A DNA stretch of 64,000 bases from assembly GCF_024679245.1 (NCBI RefSeq), contig NC_090183.1, forward strand, positions 22,739,355 to 22,803,354. The letters are read 5' to 3'. A program made the translations under genes and the position numbers. Positions 1-11,606 of the stretch are shown one piece after another; positions within the stretch are counted from its first letter, which is position 1, and every line of letters starts with the position of its first letter. Source of the stretch: Pseudorasbora parva. Taxonomy: Eukaryota > Chordata > Actinopteri > Cypriniformes > Gobionidae. Below the pieces are notes generated by a model. It had not been told where the DNA came from. It made no database searches and was given only the letters and a program-made list of their open reading frames with translations.

Positions 1-60
1 CAGGGTTCAGTGTGCAGCATCCTTGGCATCCACACATTATACAGTTGCAGATATACAGTG

Positions 61-505
61 GGTTGATAAGTACAGTTGAGGTCAAAATTGTTGGCATCCC
101 TGGTAAATATGATCAGATATCTGTACAAATATAAATCTGCATTGTTTATCCTTTTGATCTTTTATTAAACAAATCCTTAAAATCTAACCTTTCATTGAAG
201 TAAAAAAATTGAAAATGGAGGGTAAATCACATTTTGAAATAAAGGCTTTTTCCCAAAACATATGTTGGCCACAATTATTGGCACCCTTTTATTAAATACT
301 TTTTGCAACCTCCTTTCTTCAACAGCTCTTCAGAAGTCTTTCTTCTGATGAATGTGGCAAGAGTTCAGAGACCATTCCTCCATACAGAATCTCTCCAGAT
401 CCTGCAGATTCCTAGATCCATGCTGGCGCTGCTTCTTTTCAGTTCACCCCACTCATTCTCTATAGGGTTCAGGTCAGGGGACTGGGACGGCTGTGGCAGA
501 AGCTT
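61..505 (-). pseudogene. Tc1-like transposase 3' fragment with one long terminal end
   Basis: On the minus strand, 440-500 translates as the C-terminal DDE box of a Tc1-like transposase (SQSPDLNPIENEWGELKR), followed downstream by a tail resembling EELLKKGGCKKY. The acidic residue of the IEN box is present. The low-coordinate end (about 61-300) has the long AT-rich terminal sequence, with phrases such as 'ttggcatcc' and 'ttggcaccc', expected outside the coding region of such elements. The 5' half of the gene, including the DNA-binding domain and first two catalytic Asp residues, is missing; the element is cut off near 505 by the next repeat. It cannot encode an active enzyme. Confidence 0.72.
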
Positions 506-559
506 CATTTTGTGTTCAGTGACGCATTTGTGTGTTGATTTTGATGTTTATTTATTTAT

Positions 560-918
560 TCAGGCTGGAATAAACAATCTTTGCCGGTGTTGTAAAAAAA
601 TAAAAGAATGTTATGATACACAGAGTATTTACCCAACATGATCATCATTTTTGAGAGAAATTGGGAAGGTGAATGCATATACAAACAAGCTCTCCATTTA
701 GGATTTGAACAAATATAATCCAAGCCCTTTTGATGACGTGCATGATTATGTTACTGTTTATCATCTGTCCGTCATCGTCTAAAGCCCGCCCTGATGATTT
801 CATTGGTCCGAACAGTTTCTGTTTGGAGATAATTACTCCTCTATGGAGCAAGGCCAGACCGAACTGCCAGACCTAAAAATGTTGTGGGCGGGGCTAAGTT
901 CGGCTGGCATCAAGGCTA
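560..918 (+). repeat. Dispersed repeat, copy A (partner at 10262-10616)
   Basis: About 355 bp starting near 'ggaataaacaatct' and ending near 'gggcggggctaag' recurs in the same orientation at 10262-10616 with scattered differences. No coding frame is conserved between the copies. I read it as part of a non-autonomous transposon or SINE-like repeat; its ends are not resolved. Confidence 0.8.
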
Positions 919-1010
919 ATTAATCACTATTTTCTAAACATCACGACTTACAAGAAAACTTATGTCCATCATTAATGTTGTGTTAGAGAACCCTGGTCAT
1001 TTACTACATA

Positions 1011-2229
1011 CTGGTCCTTCTCAAAAAATTAGCATATTGTGATAAAAGTTCAGTATTTTCCATAATGTAATGATAAAAAATTAAACTTTCATATATTTTA
1101 AATATGAAGTCATCTCTAAATATGTCAGATCTTTTATTATTTTAATACTGATGATTTTGGCATACAGCTCATGAAAACCCAAAATTCCTATCTCAGTGGG
1201 AAGTCTGTTAGAAGGAAAAGGTGTGGCAAAAAACGCTGCACAACGAGAAGAGGTGACCGGACCCTGAGGAAGATTGTGGAGAAGGACCGATTCCAGACCT
1301 TGGGGGACCTGAAGAAAGCAGTGGACTGAGTCTGGAGTAGAAACATCCAGAGCCACCGTGCACATGCGTGTGCAGGAAATGGGCTACAGGTGCCACATTC
1401 CCCAGGTCAAGCCACTTTTGAACCAGAAACAACGGCAGAAGCGCCTAATTTTGCATGTCATTCGGAAATCAAGGTGCCAGAATCTGGAGGAAGACTGGGG
1501 GGAAGGAAATGCCAAAATGCCTGAAGTCCAGTGTCAAGTACCCACAGTCAGTGATGGTCTGGGGTGCCATGTCAGCTGCTGGTGTTGGTCCACTGTGTTT
1601 TATCAAGGGCAGGGTCAATGCAGCTAGCTATCAGGAGATTTTGGAGCACTTCATGCTTCCATCTGCTGAAAAGCTTTATGGAGATGAAGATTTTGTTTTA
1701 CAACACGACCTGGCACCTGCTCACAGTGCCAAAACCACTGGTAAATGGTTTACTGATCATGGTATTACTGTGCTCAATTGGCCTGCCAACTCTCCTGACC
1801 TGAACCCCAAAGAGAATCTGTGGGATATTGTAAAGAGAAAGTTTAGAGAAGTAAGACCCAACACTCTGGATGAGCTTAAGGCCGCTATCGAAGCATCCTG
1901 GGCCTCCATAACACCTCAGCAGTGCCACAGGCTGATTGCCTCTATGCCACGCCGCATTGAAGCAGTTAAGTATTGAGTGCAACTGAACATAATTATTTGA
2001 AGGTTGACTTTTTTTGTATTAAAAACACTTTTCTTTTATTAGTCGGATGAAATATGCTAATTTTTTCATGAGCTGTATGCCAAAATCATCAGTATTAAAA
2101 CAATAAAAGACCTGAAATATTTTTAGTTGGTGTGCAATGAATCTAAAATATATGAAAGTTTAATTTTTATCATTACATTATGGAAAATAATGAACTTTTA
2201 TCACAATATACCATTTTTTGAGAAGGATG
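1011..2229 (+). mobile_element. Tc1/mariner element with 167-bp terminal inverted repeats
   Basis: 1011-1177 and 2063-2229 are inverted copies of each other; shared phrases include 'ttctcaaaaaattagcat' at the left and its complement near the right end. TA dinucleotides at 1009-1010 and 2230-2231 match the TA target duplication of Tc1/mariner elements. The 1.2-kb body holds one decayed transposase gene on the plus strand. The length is slightly short for the superfamily, in line with the internal losses described for the gene. Confidence 0.9.
1190..1976 (+). pseudogene. Decayed Tc1-like transposase
   Basis: The residual protein reads through at least three frames. The segment near 1210-1330 resembles the second DNA-binding subdomain (RCTTRRGDRTLRKIVEKD). 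The segment at 1358-1455 (MGYRCHIPQVKPLLNQKQ) then shifts frame into 1455-1976, which carries SVMVWGAMS, QHDLAPAHSAK (second catalytic Asp), NSPDLNPKENLWD (third acidic residue) and ends MPRRIEAVKY. Between KRLIL and SFGNQG the usual stretch of about 25 residues is missing, and it normally carries the first catalytic Asp in an SDE motif. The N-terminal helix-turn-helix is also absent. The DDE triad is therefore broken, so the element could move only in trans. Confidence 0.85.
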
Positions 2230-2813
2230 TACATATTCCACAGTGTCTAGTCTTGAATCTTCTGTTTTGATAAGTTAATGTTTGAGAGACAATACTGGGG
2301 CCAATGATGCTAATTATAAATGTAAAATACGGTAATGTTACACAAGATGTGGCTCTTTAAACAGTTAACTACAATAGGTATAACGGTACTTGCATTTGTT
2401 GATATTAAAGTTATTAACAAACATACCGATTCTGAATGAATGGCAGGTTACAATTTACTCATTTGAGCTCTGCCAACATCAACACTGTTTACATGCTGCT
2501 GTCAACCAGTCATCATCTGATTGGTTGCTAGGGATTGGAGATCGAGAAGTGACAGGTGCCGCCCTACTTTGGCAGGTTGTCTGGTTCAGCAACTGTCTTT
2601 CGCTTGCAATTGGCAGGCACTTCCTGCTGCCAGCTGCATATTTTTTTTCAGAACCTCTGCTGACGACAGGGTCGACATAGGGCTGCTAATGTCATCAAAA
2701 TGGTTCCAGGGCCCACCAGACATGCTGTCAGCCATAAATTACCTGAGATATAAAATATGTAAAAATTTTACCAGATTTGAGGGTAACAGGAGGGTTAATG
2801 TAATGTAACACTT
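2230..2813. other. No gene recognised
   Basis: Non-repetitive-looking sequence between two transposons. A 96-codon and a 95-codon open frame overlap here but resemble nothing and have no coding signature. Confidence 0.5.
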
Positions 2814-3060
2814 TTTGGTAACACTTTATTTTGACAGTCCACTTTAGACTTTCTAATAAGTATAACTAACTTTGCAACTACATGTCAACCTATTGTACTA
2901 ACCCTAACCCGAACAGTCTACTAATACTCTAACGAGAGTTAGTTGACATGCACAGAAGTTGATGAAAATTAATGAAAGTTAGTTGACATGTAGTCACAAA
3001 GCTACTTATAGTTAGTAGAATGAACCAAAATAAGCTAACCAAAATAAGCTAACCAAAATA
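2814..3060. repeat. MITE with inverted ends
   Basis: Starts near 'ggtaacactttattttga' and ends with the approximate complement near 3030. The segments around 2829-2893 and 2976-3035 are imperfect inverted copies (shared 'ctacatgtcaac' and its complement). There is no coding capacity. Confidence 0.65.
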
Positions 3061-3240
3061 TTGCAAGAAGCAAACCGACTACAAAGTCCTCAAAGCAAAC
3101 ATTACTTAGCATTGTTTGACTTCATGCACAAACACGAGAAATGCCATAGACATAAGCTCTGAGATGTCAACTAAAGGACATGTGATCCTGGAGTAACATG
3201 AATATCCAAACTACAAATTCTGAAATAGTAGCTGAGTGGA

Positions 3241-3297
3241 CCACCATATATATAATTAATATATACATACATATATATAATTAATATATACATACCG

Positions 3298-3391
<94 letters not shown>

Positions 3392-3398
3392 CGGTCTT
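3241..3398. repeat. (TA)n microsatellite with short inverted flanks
   Basis: An uninterrupted TA run of about 85 bp (3301-3387) is bracketed by 'taccgtattata' on the left and its complement 'tataatacggt' on the right, so the whole block is a potential hairpin. The left flank also has two tandem copies of a ~30-bp TA-rich unit. Confidence 0.9.
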
Positions 3399-5140
3399 AA
3401 CACACTCAACACGGACTTGAAATAGATTGGAATCTACTAAATATAACTGATTTTAAGTAACTAAAAACATTAAATTAAACTAAAAATGTCTGTCTAAAAT
3501 CAATTTTGAGATTCACAAAAACAAAGTAAGATCAAAAGTCCTTTTTCAGTCTATAGACAAGGAAACTTGTAAAACACAAAAACTAAATAAAAATTATTCC
3601 TGACTTAAATGCCTATAGAGCCACTGATTTCCATGTGTCTTGTCTTGGACAAAGGACACAAAAGCACAAAATAATTAATCCAACTACTTTTACTTCCAGC
3701 TGAAAATAGGACAACATGCCTTAATTTCATAGGACTGTTACTGAAAGGTTAAATATTGAGATCAATGCTCCTCCATATTCAGTGGTCCAAAGGACTGCAA
3801 ATAGATATGAGTGAATAAAAAGCACTGAGATATAAGGAGTGTCACTCACAGCCCTATCCATTTCCCACAGGAAAATGAAACAAAGGCCTTCATTAGCATA
3901 TGTGACCCTTCATTACGCATATGACTACTGAATGATGCATAAGAGCTCCACAGAGCTTCTGTTATTAGCAAGGTCCTTCACCTTTGAACTTTCATCCCAC
4001 TTATATTTCATACTCACATAAAGATCCTTCATAAAGACTTTGATGGATATCACTTGTTATCGGATTGAGGTGTCACTGGACTTTAGCGGTTATGCGAGTC
4101 AAGAGATGTAGTAGCAGGCATAGGGTGGTGAAGGCTTTGATTTGAGGTTAGTTGACTCTTCTTCATTCTTCACCTCTGTTCATTTTAATATGCCTCAATT
4201 GCAATGAGATCTTACATTAAGGGTGAGAGGAAATGGTCCCCAGTTTGTTTCGCTAAACACTGAATGTTTAAGAAACAATACAGAGCGGACTGATTGTTCT
4301 GAGGGAAAGGAAAATAGCGTGACTGCTTAACTCTTAAGTACGTGCAGTAACTGGCTTTGACAAGAATGGGTATTTTTTGAACGACATTGTGTTTGGCCAT
4401 CTGTGACTCTATTTGTGCTGTGAAGATTTATTTTGTTTCCTGAGTATACCAGACAAATAACCGGTGATTAATTCACTTCTTGTCTGAAACCCAGACTCCC
4501 AAAAGAGCACTCTGGGTGAGAGGTTATGACCTAAAACTGACCTCTTCACATGGACATCGATCGCAAGCTAACAAATTTTTTGCAGTCAATACCAGTCAGA
4601 TTATGTGATTCAACCCATTCAGAAAGCTGCTCTTTATAAGGTCAATCAAGATAATGCCCCATGAAGTTTTAATTTCTCACACAACAGAGAATTCCATGTA
4701 AGACTCTTTGCTGCAGCCTTTGAAAAATCACTGACATTTTCAGGTCAGTCTCGTAGGAAGTCCAAGAGAGACTTGCTCTCCTTTTTGATCAAAAGGTCAC
4801 CACGGCAGGGTCTGTTATCAGCCTTATAAGCAAGCAGTGAGGAATGGGATTGCTTGGTTCCTTTATGGCTTTCAGGCAATAAAGGTTTCTCATATGCTGG
4901 CTGCATGTCTGGAGGTGTGAGATTATTGTCAAGGTTCTCCCACTTGGCTTCTCTCTCTAAACAGATACAGCTTAGCAAGCTACTGATAACACTGATTTAA
5001 TCAACCTTCAGATCTTTCTCTCGCTCACTCTTTCATACACACACATAATGATATAATGATTTTTAAACTGTAGCTACAAACAGTATATTCTATCCAACTA
5101 TCATAAACCTAGCCGTCACATAAAACGTTCTGCTTTATTT
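3399..5140. other. No gene recognised
   Basis: 1.7 kb with only short open frames (the longest 77 codons, minus strand, 4745-4978) that resemble no family. Sequence complexity is ordinary, so this may be intronic or intergenic host DNA. Confidence 0.5.
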
Positions 5141-5141
5141 A

Positions 5142-5484
<343 letters not shown>

Positions 5485-5751
5485 CACTGTAAAAAATTAT
5501 TTTATGGCAAAGTAAATAAAAAAGGAAAAATGATGCATATTTTGCTTAGAATAATCTTGTAAAAGTGAAAACTCTAGAGTTTTAAGTAAAATCTAAACAT
5601 GTACTCAATTTTTACTTGTAAATATTAGACATCCAACAGACAAGTCAATTTCACTTGTGACTTTCTGGCATATTTACACAAATTAATAAAGTACATGAAG
5701 CTATTTGATAGTACATTTCATTGATATTTAACAGGTTCACTTGGGTCTCAA

Positions 5752-6253
5752 CTTGCCTGAGTATATGAGCTACAACACTAAAACCACAGTAAACATCCAA
5801 AGTAAGAGAGAAAAGCATATATATATTTCACTAGTTCACACTTACATCAAATTAAATAGAGTAAAGATTATGCGTATTTGGCGTGCTGTCCGGGGGAGGG
5901 CGCCGGGCTCGGAATTTCGCCCGAACCCAGAGTACCCCCCCCCCCCCCCCCCCCCCCCCCCCCGTGATAGAGATACTCTAGAACTGGACTGGAGTATATT
6001 ATAGATTGAGTTGACATCTAATAAGAGTTTGTTAGAATCAAGTGAGGAGCTGGGGTGGTGGAGGGATGCTAAAATGAAAATGGTCAATGAAAGAAGGTAA
6101 ATCAGCTGTATTTATACACCCCTCTTATCGTTGATTAGCTTGATGTGCTCCACTTGTTTAATTAGGTTTAATTATATGAGCGTGCTCCGCTTGTGTTTAG
6201 TCAGGTTTAATTATCTGCACGTGCTCCTCCCGAAATTTTGTTAATAAAAACTT

Positions 6254-6339
<86 letters not shown>

Positions 6340-6388
6340 GATGTTTACTGTGGTTTTAGTGTTGTAGCTCATATTCTCAGGCGAGTAC
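5752..6388. mobile_element. Non-autonomous element with ~45-bp inverted ends, poly-C and (TA)n tracts
   Basis: The left end (about 5752-5800, 'cctgagtatatgagct') and right end (about 6338-6386) are inverted copies over roughly 45 bp. Inside are a GC-rich block at 5880-5930, an uninterrupted run of 29 C at 5935-5963, and a (TA)n run at 6258-6334. No coding capacity is apparent. The poly-C run and TA run are likely sites of length polymorphism or assembly error. Confidence 0.7.
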
Positions 6389-7609
6389 TATCATATATAT
6401 AAATAGAGACAACAAAAACATTTCCTAACAGTCTAGGTAATGCTTTAATTGGCTGTATTGCTGTTCTGTATTTGAGCTGGTATTTATTTGATGAATTAGA
6501 GGAGAGGTCTAGTTAATAAATCAGCTGAATGATGAATCAAGGCCTTAAGTAGGATATTAAGATTTATATCAGTAGCCTAGTACTCACTGACAACTACACA
6601 ATCACTCCCCAGCTCACAGCAGACAAATCCACATAGCTGCAGACAGGCCTATTTCTTATCACAGAGAGTGTGAGAGAGATGAGGGGGAAGAGAGGGAGAG
6701 AGGGTGAGGTGCCCAGGGAAGAGTGATGGAGCTCAGCTGCATTAGAGATTGAAGAAGGAGGAAAATGTGCAAAAAGAGAGCGAGAACGAAGAATAATGTA
6801 CATAGACATGAGAAATGGAGGTTAGGGAATGAAGGGTAGAGATGGAGAGGGCTACAAAGGAGAGGACACATGTTTCACAGGAGAAAGGAGTTTCTTATTA
6901 AAGGCTGGCATATGAGAGGGGAGTGTGTATGTGCGCCCGTCACACTCTGCCTCACTCTCAGCGCTCGCTGATGGTGAGTTATTTACCTCGGTGTGGGCTC
7001 TGGAGGTCACAGTAATTGCTTTTTCTGCTCAGATGAGGAGAGAGGCTTTGTTCCTAAGATGCAGGGGATGTCCACCACCTGCCATCTCTTTGTAGAGGAA
7101 AATATTCTGATAGAAAGGTGATGGGGAGGATGGCATCATTTGCGATTTACGATATGGGGGGTGGGGACAGCAGAGATGTACACTACAAAATAAAAATAAA
7201 ACAATTACAGCAAAATTGTTTGTACATGCTTAAACAAGATTTATGTGAGAAGTAAAACTCTGTAAGATAACTTGACTTGTTTTTAATTGTTTTTTATTAA
7301 TTGTTTCAATCATTTTAAAATAGTATTTATGCCAAACTTATTTGTCACAGGACAGATCATAGACAGGCTGTAAAATTAACTGCTCGTGAATAATATTTAG
7401 AGTAAAAACGTAATATACAAATAAATTTGAATGCATAAAGGCATGTTTTTAAATGCTGTCCTTGCTAAATCTAAGACCTGTCTTTGGAACCAGGCTAATA
7501 TTTTCAAAATTTTCTGATTTAATTTTTCATTGCAGTTTTAATGGATCTGGGTCTTTTGTTCTTATAGTCTAATCAGATAAAACCTCAGTTTAAAAGGTTC
7601 AATTTGTGC
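6389..7609. other. No gene recognised; purine-rich stretch
   Basis: 6650-6890 is strongly GA-rich on the plus strand. 6930-7130 is more GC-rich and contains a GT donor-like and an AG acceptor-like site, but no open frame with coding character. No repeat ends were found. Confidence 0.45.
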
Positions 7610-7613
7610 TTAA

Positions 7614-9194
7614 AGGTGCCCTAAAATTGAATTAATCTTGCCATGGTGAAATAATAAGAGTTCAGTACATGGACATCACATACTGTGAGTCTCAAACATC
7701 ATTGCCTCCTACTTCTTATGTAAATCCCGTGAATCCATAACACAATGAAAAAAAAAAAGAAGTGCTTCTCAACATAAACCCAACAGTGATGCAAGAAATG
7801 GGGATCATTTATATGCACGCCCCCAACATTTGCATCTGTCCAAACATGTGCATTGTCAGGCGGAAATGGAGCGAATCATCAAAACAAGCTGCTCGCATGG
7901 ACACACTTCATGTTCCAGGCTGTGCAGGATACTTTTCTATCCTTTCCACAGATAAAAAATGTCAAATGTCATGGTTGATGTTTATAGTCCGATACACAAC
8001 AATTTAATCAAGAGCAATTCAAGATCATTCGTTTGTTCAGCCCATTTCAAGCAAGCTTCGCTCAGCTTATTAAACTGAAGAAAGTGACAATTACAACTGT
8101 ATTCCTGCAAGCAGTAAGTAGCGATGTAATCCACTTATTGACTGTTTAAACAATTTCTGATTAAATTGAAAGTTTCTTAGAGAGATCGCATTGTCTAGAT
8201 AACGCAAGATACTAGTACAGTAACAATAAGAAACACCAAGTACCATACAAAACGAAATAGTGTGTCTAATGACAAAGGGTAATGTTATTTTGTATTACAA
8301 AATACAACTGTAGATACTTTGCTTAGATTGTTCACTCGATCCTTCTAGCAAACATCATTTTTTCCACCATATAAGTTAAAACGAAAGTCATTTGACAAGG
8401 CTATTCATTTTGTAAAAATATAAGTTATATATTTATATTTTTGAGAACTGAAGTATGGTGTTTCCTATGATGTTTTTGCATATTTGTATTTCAGATTAGG
8501 CTACATCACAGTCACTGCGCAACGTTAGCCTACATTGTGACTAATGTTATATAAACATGCAATATCGTTGGCGAAAAAGGACAAGTCTTAAATGTAGGCT
8601 GAATGACACACTTTAAGCAGAACATCTCAAATGGAGATTGATAAAATGCAGCTTACTTGTTTATTGGTGTTTTCAGTTCACTGGCGCGCGTGTGAGAGAG
8701 AGTATATGGTTGCCAGGTATATGGTATCATACAGGTTTTTTTACAGAAAAGCTCTGTTTGGGGGATTTATTTACTGAAATCTGGCAATCGCACGAACGCG
8801 AGCTCTTTCTTGTACGCGGATGATGATCTAAAAACTCCAATAAACAAGTAAGCTGCATTTTATCAATCTCCATTTGAGATGTTTTCCTTAAAGTGTCATT
8901 GAGTCGGTCTGTGTTCTGTCAGGACGGTCAGGACTCACAAGCTGAACAGCTGAACTGCTGTGAGCTGTGAGCTGCTGAAATAAGCCAATCAGAGCAGAGC
9001 TCAACATTAATATTCATGACCCTTCCAAATAAGGCAAAAACAGAGCATTACATCCTAGGGATAATTTATAGGGTTGTAAATGGACATGTAAAACTGTTTT
9101 TGGACAATTTTTGCCCTTAAATAAGCCGCATACCCTCTATGTAGATATCAGAGAACAATTTAACATCAATGTTTCAAATCATTATAGGGCACCT
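7614..9194 (+). mobile_element. TTAA-flanked non-autonomous DNA element, copy 1
   Basis: TTAA at 7610-7613 and 9195-9198 flank inverted ends 'aggtgccct' / 'agggcacct'. The 1.58-kb body has no transposase. Internally, 8621-8667 and 8837-8883 are perfect 47-bp inverted arms. A second, inverted copy lies at 11607-15216. TTAA duplication suggests mobilisation by a piggyBac-type transposase, which is an inference from the target site alone. Confidence 0.82.
8621..8883. repeat. Internal palindrome, 47-bp perfect arms
   Basis: Arms 8621-8667 and 8837-8883 are exact reverse complements, separated by 169 bp that is itself partly self-complementary. The same structure is present but eroded in copy 2 at about 11930-12200. 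Confidence 0.9.
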
Positions 9195-9198
9195 TTAA

Positions 9199-10261
9199 GA
9201 TAAGTGCAGGAAAAAAAAAGTTTCGTTCTGAAAAAAAGTTCTGGCCCCGTTGACACAAAGTGATGAAACAGAAGAGAAAGCAAACAAATGCAGGATGATA
9301 CATAGAGAGAAAGCAAGAAAACAGAGAGACTGATCCTAATAAGGTAAATAGACCAAGAGAAATGAGAAGAGATTCAGAGAAAACGAGTCTCTTAACCGTT
9401 TCCCCTCTTTCAAGAGCACCATTCAAACAGGCGTGAAGGAGAGTAATTGATGTTTTGGTTGTGGCTGTAGAGGATGTGAAGTCAGTGTCTGTGCTCCATT
9501 AGAAAACTGACTGATGGGTTTTCAACCCTGCTCATAATTAAGCCTGCAGAACAATTGAGCACTAAAAACCATTTAGTTGCACGAGTAATGAGTTAAATGA
9601 AAGGGCTGAAGAAAAGAACAGGATTACCGTTAGACTCACCAGCCATAATGGAAAGCATTAAGTAAACACGCACACACTTGATTTTCTGGGTAAACATTCT
9701 GCTACATTTGATTCTACAAATGGAACCAAAGGAAAAGTATCTGCTTGATGCGCAACAAACATCCTTGGAATGAACTTCCAAGATAATACAAGAATATACA
9801 CACAATATAATGGCATTAACCAGTATTCTTAAAGTTATATAGTTACTGACTCAATTCTAGTCAGAATATGAGTCTGAAACTGCTCCATTGGGCTGTGATT
9901 ATGGGGCGTGTTTCAACTGAACCAGGAAAGACCTCAATTGGATAGACCTACAACCCATCAGAGCAACGAAGCGACGCATTGTCAAATGTCAACAGAGCAC
10001 TGAGGAGTCAACTGCACTGTGTTGCCAAGTCCGCGTTTTTTTTTTCCGTGGGTTGTTTTCTATTTCCGCGGGTTGAAGCGAATATTATGTGATATAGACC
10101 CAATGAGTGGGAATTTTAGCAGGCAACCTTGCCAAAATAACACACATTTTACCCCCGAAAAACTATTTTTTTTCCCCGGAGAACCCCCCCGAGAAGCTAT
10201 TGTTTTGGGCTAGTAGTTGGCAGGTTTTGTTGTAAAAACTTGGCAACCCTGTTTGCACGCT
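9199..10261. other. No gene recognised; likely older repeat remnants
   Basis: 9199-9890 looks like ordinary non-coding sequence. 9890-10261 has the style of a dispersed repeat (homopolymer T and C runs, 'ccgcgggttgaa'), but no partner copy occurs in the window. No coding frame is supported. Confidence 0.4.
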
Positions 10262-10616
10262 CGCTGGAATAAACAATCTATTCCGGAGTTGTAAAAAAAA
10301 AAAAAAAAAGAATTTAATGATACACAGAGTACTTACCCCACATGATAATCATTTTAGAGAGAAATAGTGAAGGTGAATGCATATACAAACAAGCTCTCCG
10401 TTTAGGATTCTAACAAATATAATTCAATCCCCTTTGATGACGTGCATGATTACGTTACTGTTTATCATCTGTTCGTCATCGTCTAAAGCCCACCCTGATA
10501 ATTTCATTGGTCCGAACAGTTTCTGTTTGGGTATAATTACTCCTCAATGGATTGAGTCCAGACCGAACCGCCCGACCTAAAAATGTTGTGGGCGGGGCTA
10601 AGTTCGGCTGGCTAGT
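10262..10616 (+). repeat. Dispersed repeat, copy B (partner at 560-918)
   Basis: Same orientation and nearly the same length as 560-918, with an A-run of about 17 near 10293-10310 where copy A has 7. The end 'gggcggggctaagttcggct' is shared exactly. Confidence 0.8.
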
Positions 10617-11105
10617 TATTCTAGGCCTAATTCTCAGATTTGGTTTTATCTGTTGGAGTCCATAAGATCTGGGAAATGTGGAAGACGAAAATAAGAATGC
10701 AAATAAGAGGGAAAAAAAAGAGAAAAGATGGCCCAAATGCAATGCACCATCAGCCATTGAATTGGCCATCACACACGGCACAACATGAGGGCTGATGGAA
10801 AACATCTGTCCATCCAGCTGTTAAACACATGCTGTCATCATGTTCATAAGAGCATGCATGTATGTATGCACACATTCACAGGCTCAGTACAACGCAGAGC
10901 AGGAGACCAACAGGAACACACATTACATGTTCTGCAAAGTTGCAAACACACCATGTCTGCTTTTCTTCAGAAGTTATTCCAGCTTACATAGATATCTCAT
11001 CCTTCTAATTGAAATCCTCTTGACACTCCAAAAGACTTCAGAAATTTGTTGAAATAAGTTAACATGAAATCCAACAGAGAGAACGACTTACAACACATAA
11101 TCACA
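10617..11105. other. No gene recognised
   Basis: Short overlapping open frames of 60-70 codons only, none resembling a known protein. Confidence 0.45.
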
Positions 11106-11602
11106 GACTCATTGTCTTCTCTTCCTGGTTTGTTTTCAATCCTCAAATAAAGATTTGAACGGTTATGAATACGATTCATACTTATTTATTGGCATCAAAC
11201 TACCAAACTGATAAAATCACATGACATTGGCTAACCAAATCATGAATGAATACGATAATTCATTTGAGGATTAAAAACAAACCAGGAAGAGAAGACTATG
11301 CTGAATAAATTCGTCGTTTTTGTTATTTTTGGACCAAAATGTATTTCTAATGAACTAACTGATGTCACATATGGACTACTTTGGTTATTTTTTTATTATC
11401 TTTCTGGACATGGACAGTATAGTGTGCATTCACTTTATTTAAGGAACAGAAAAGCACTCATAAATATAATTTATAAAATAAATTATAAATATAAAATATC
11501 TTAAACTGTGTTCCAAAGATGAACAGAGGTTTTACGGGTGTGGAATAACATTAGGGTGAATCATTAATGACATAAATTTAATTTTTAAGGTAAACTAATC
11601 CT
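11106..11602. repeat. Fold-back MITE (left arm truncated)
   Basis: The centre is a hairpin: 'cctcaaataaag' near 11140 is mirrored by 'cttcatttgagg'-like sequence near 11265, then 'aaaccaggaagagaagac' mirrors the left side. The right arm continues to 'aactaatcctttaa' at 11602. Related copies occur at 38877-39104, 61424-62965 and, by its ends, 19117-19700. Confidence 0.7.
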
Positions 11603-11606
11603 TTAA

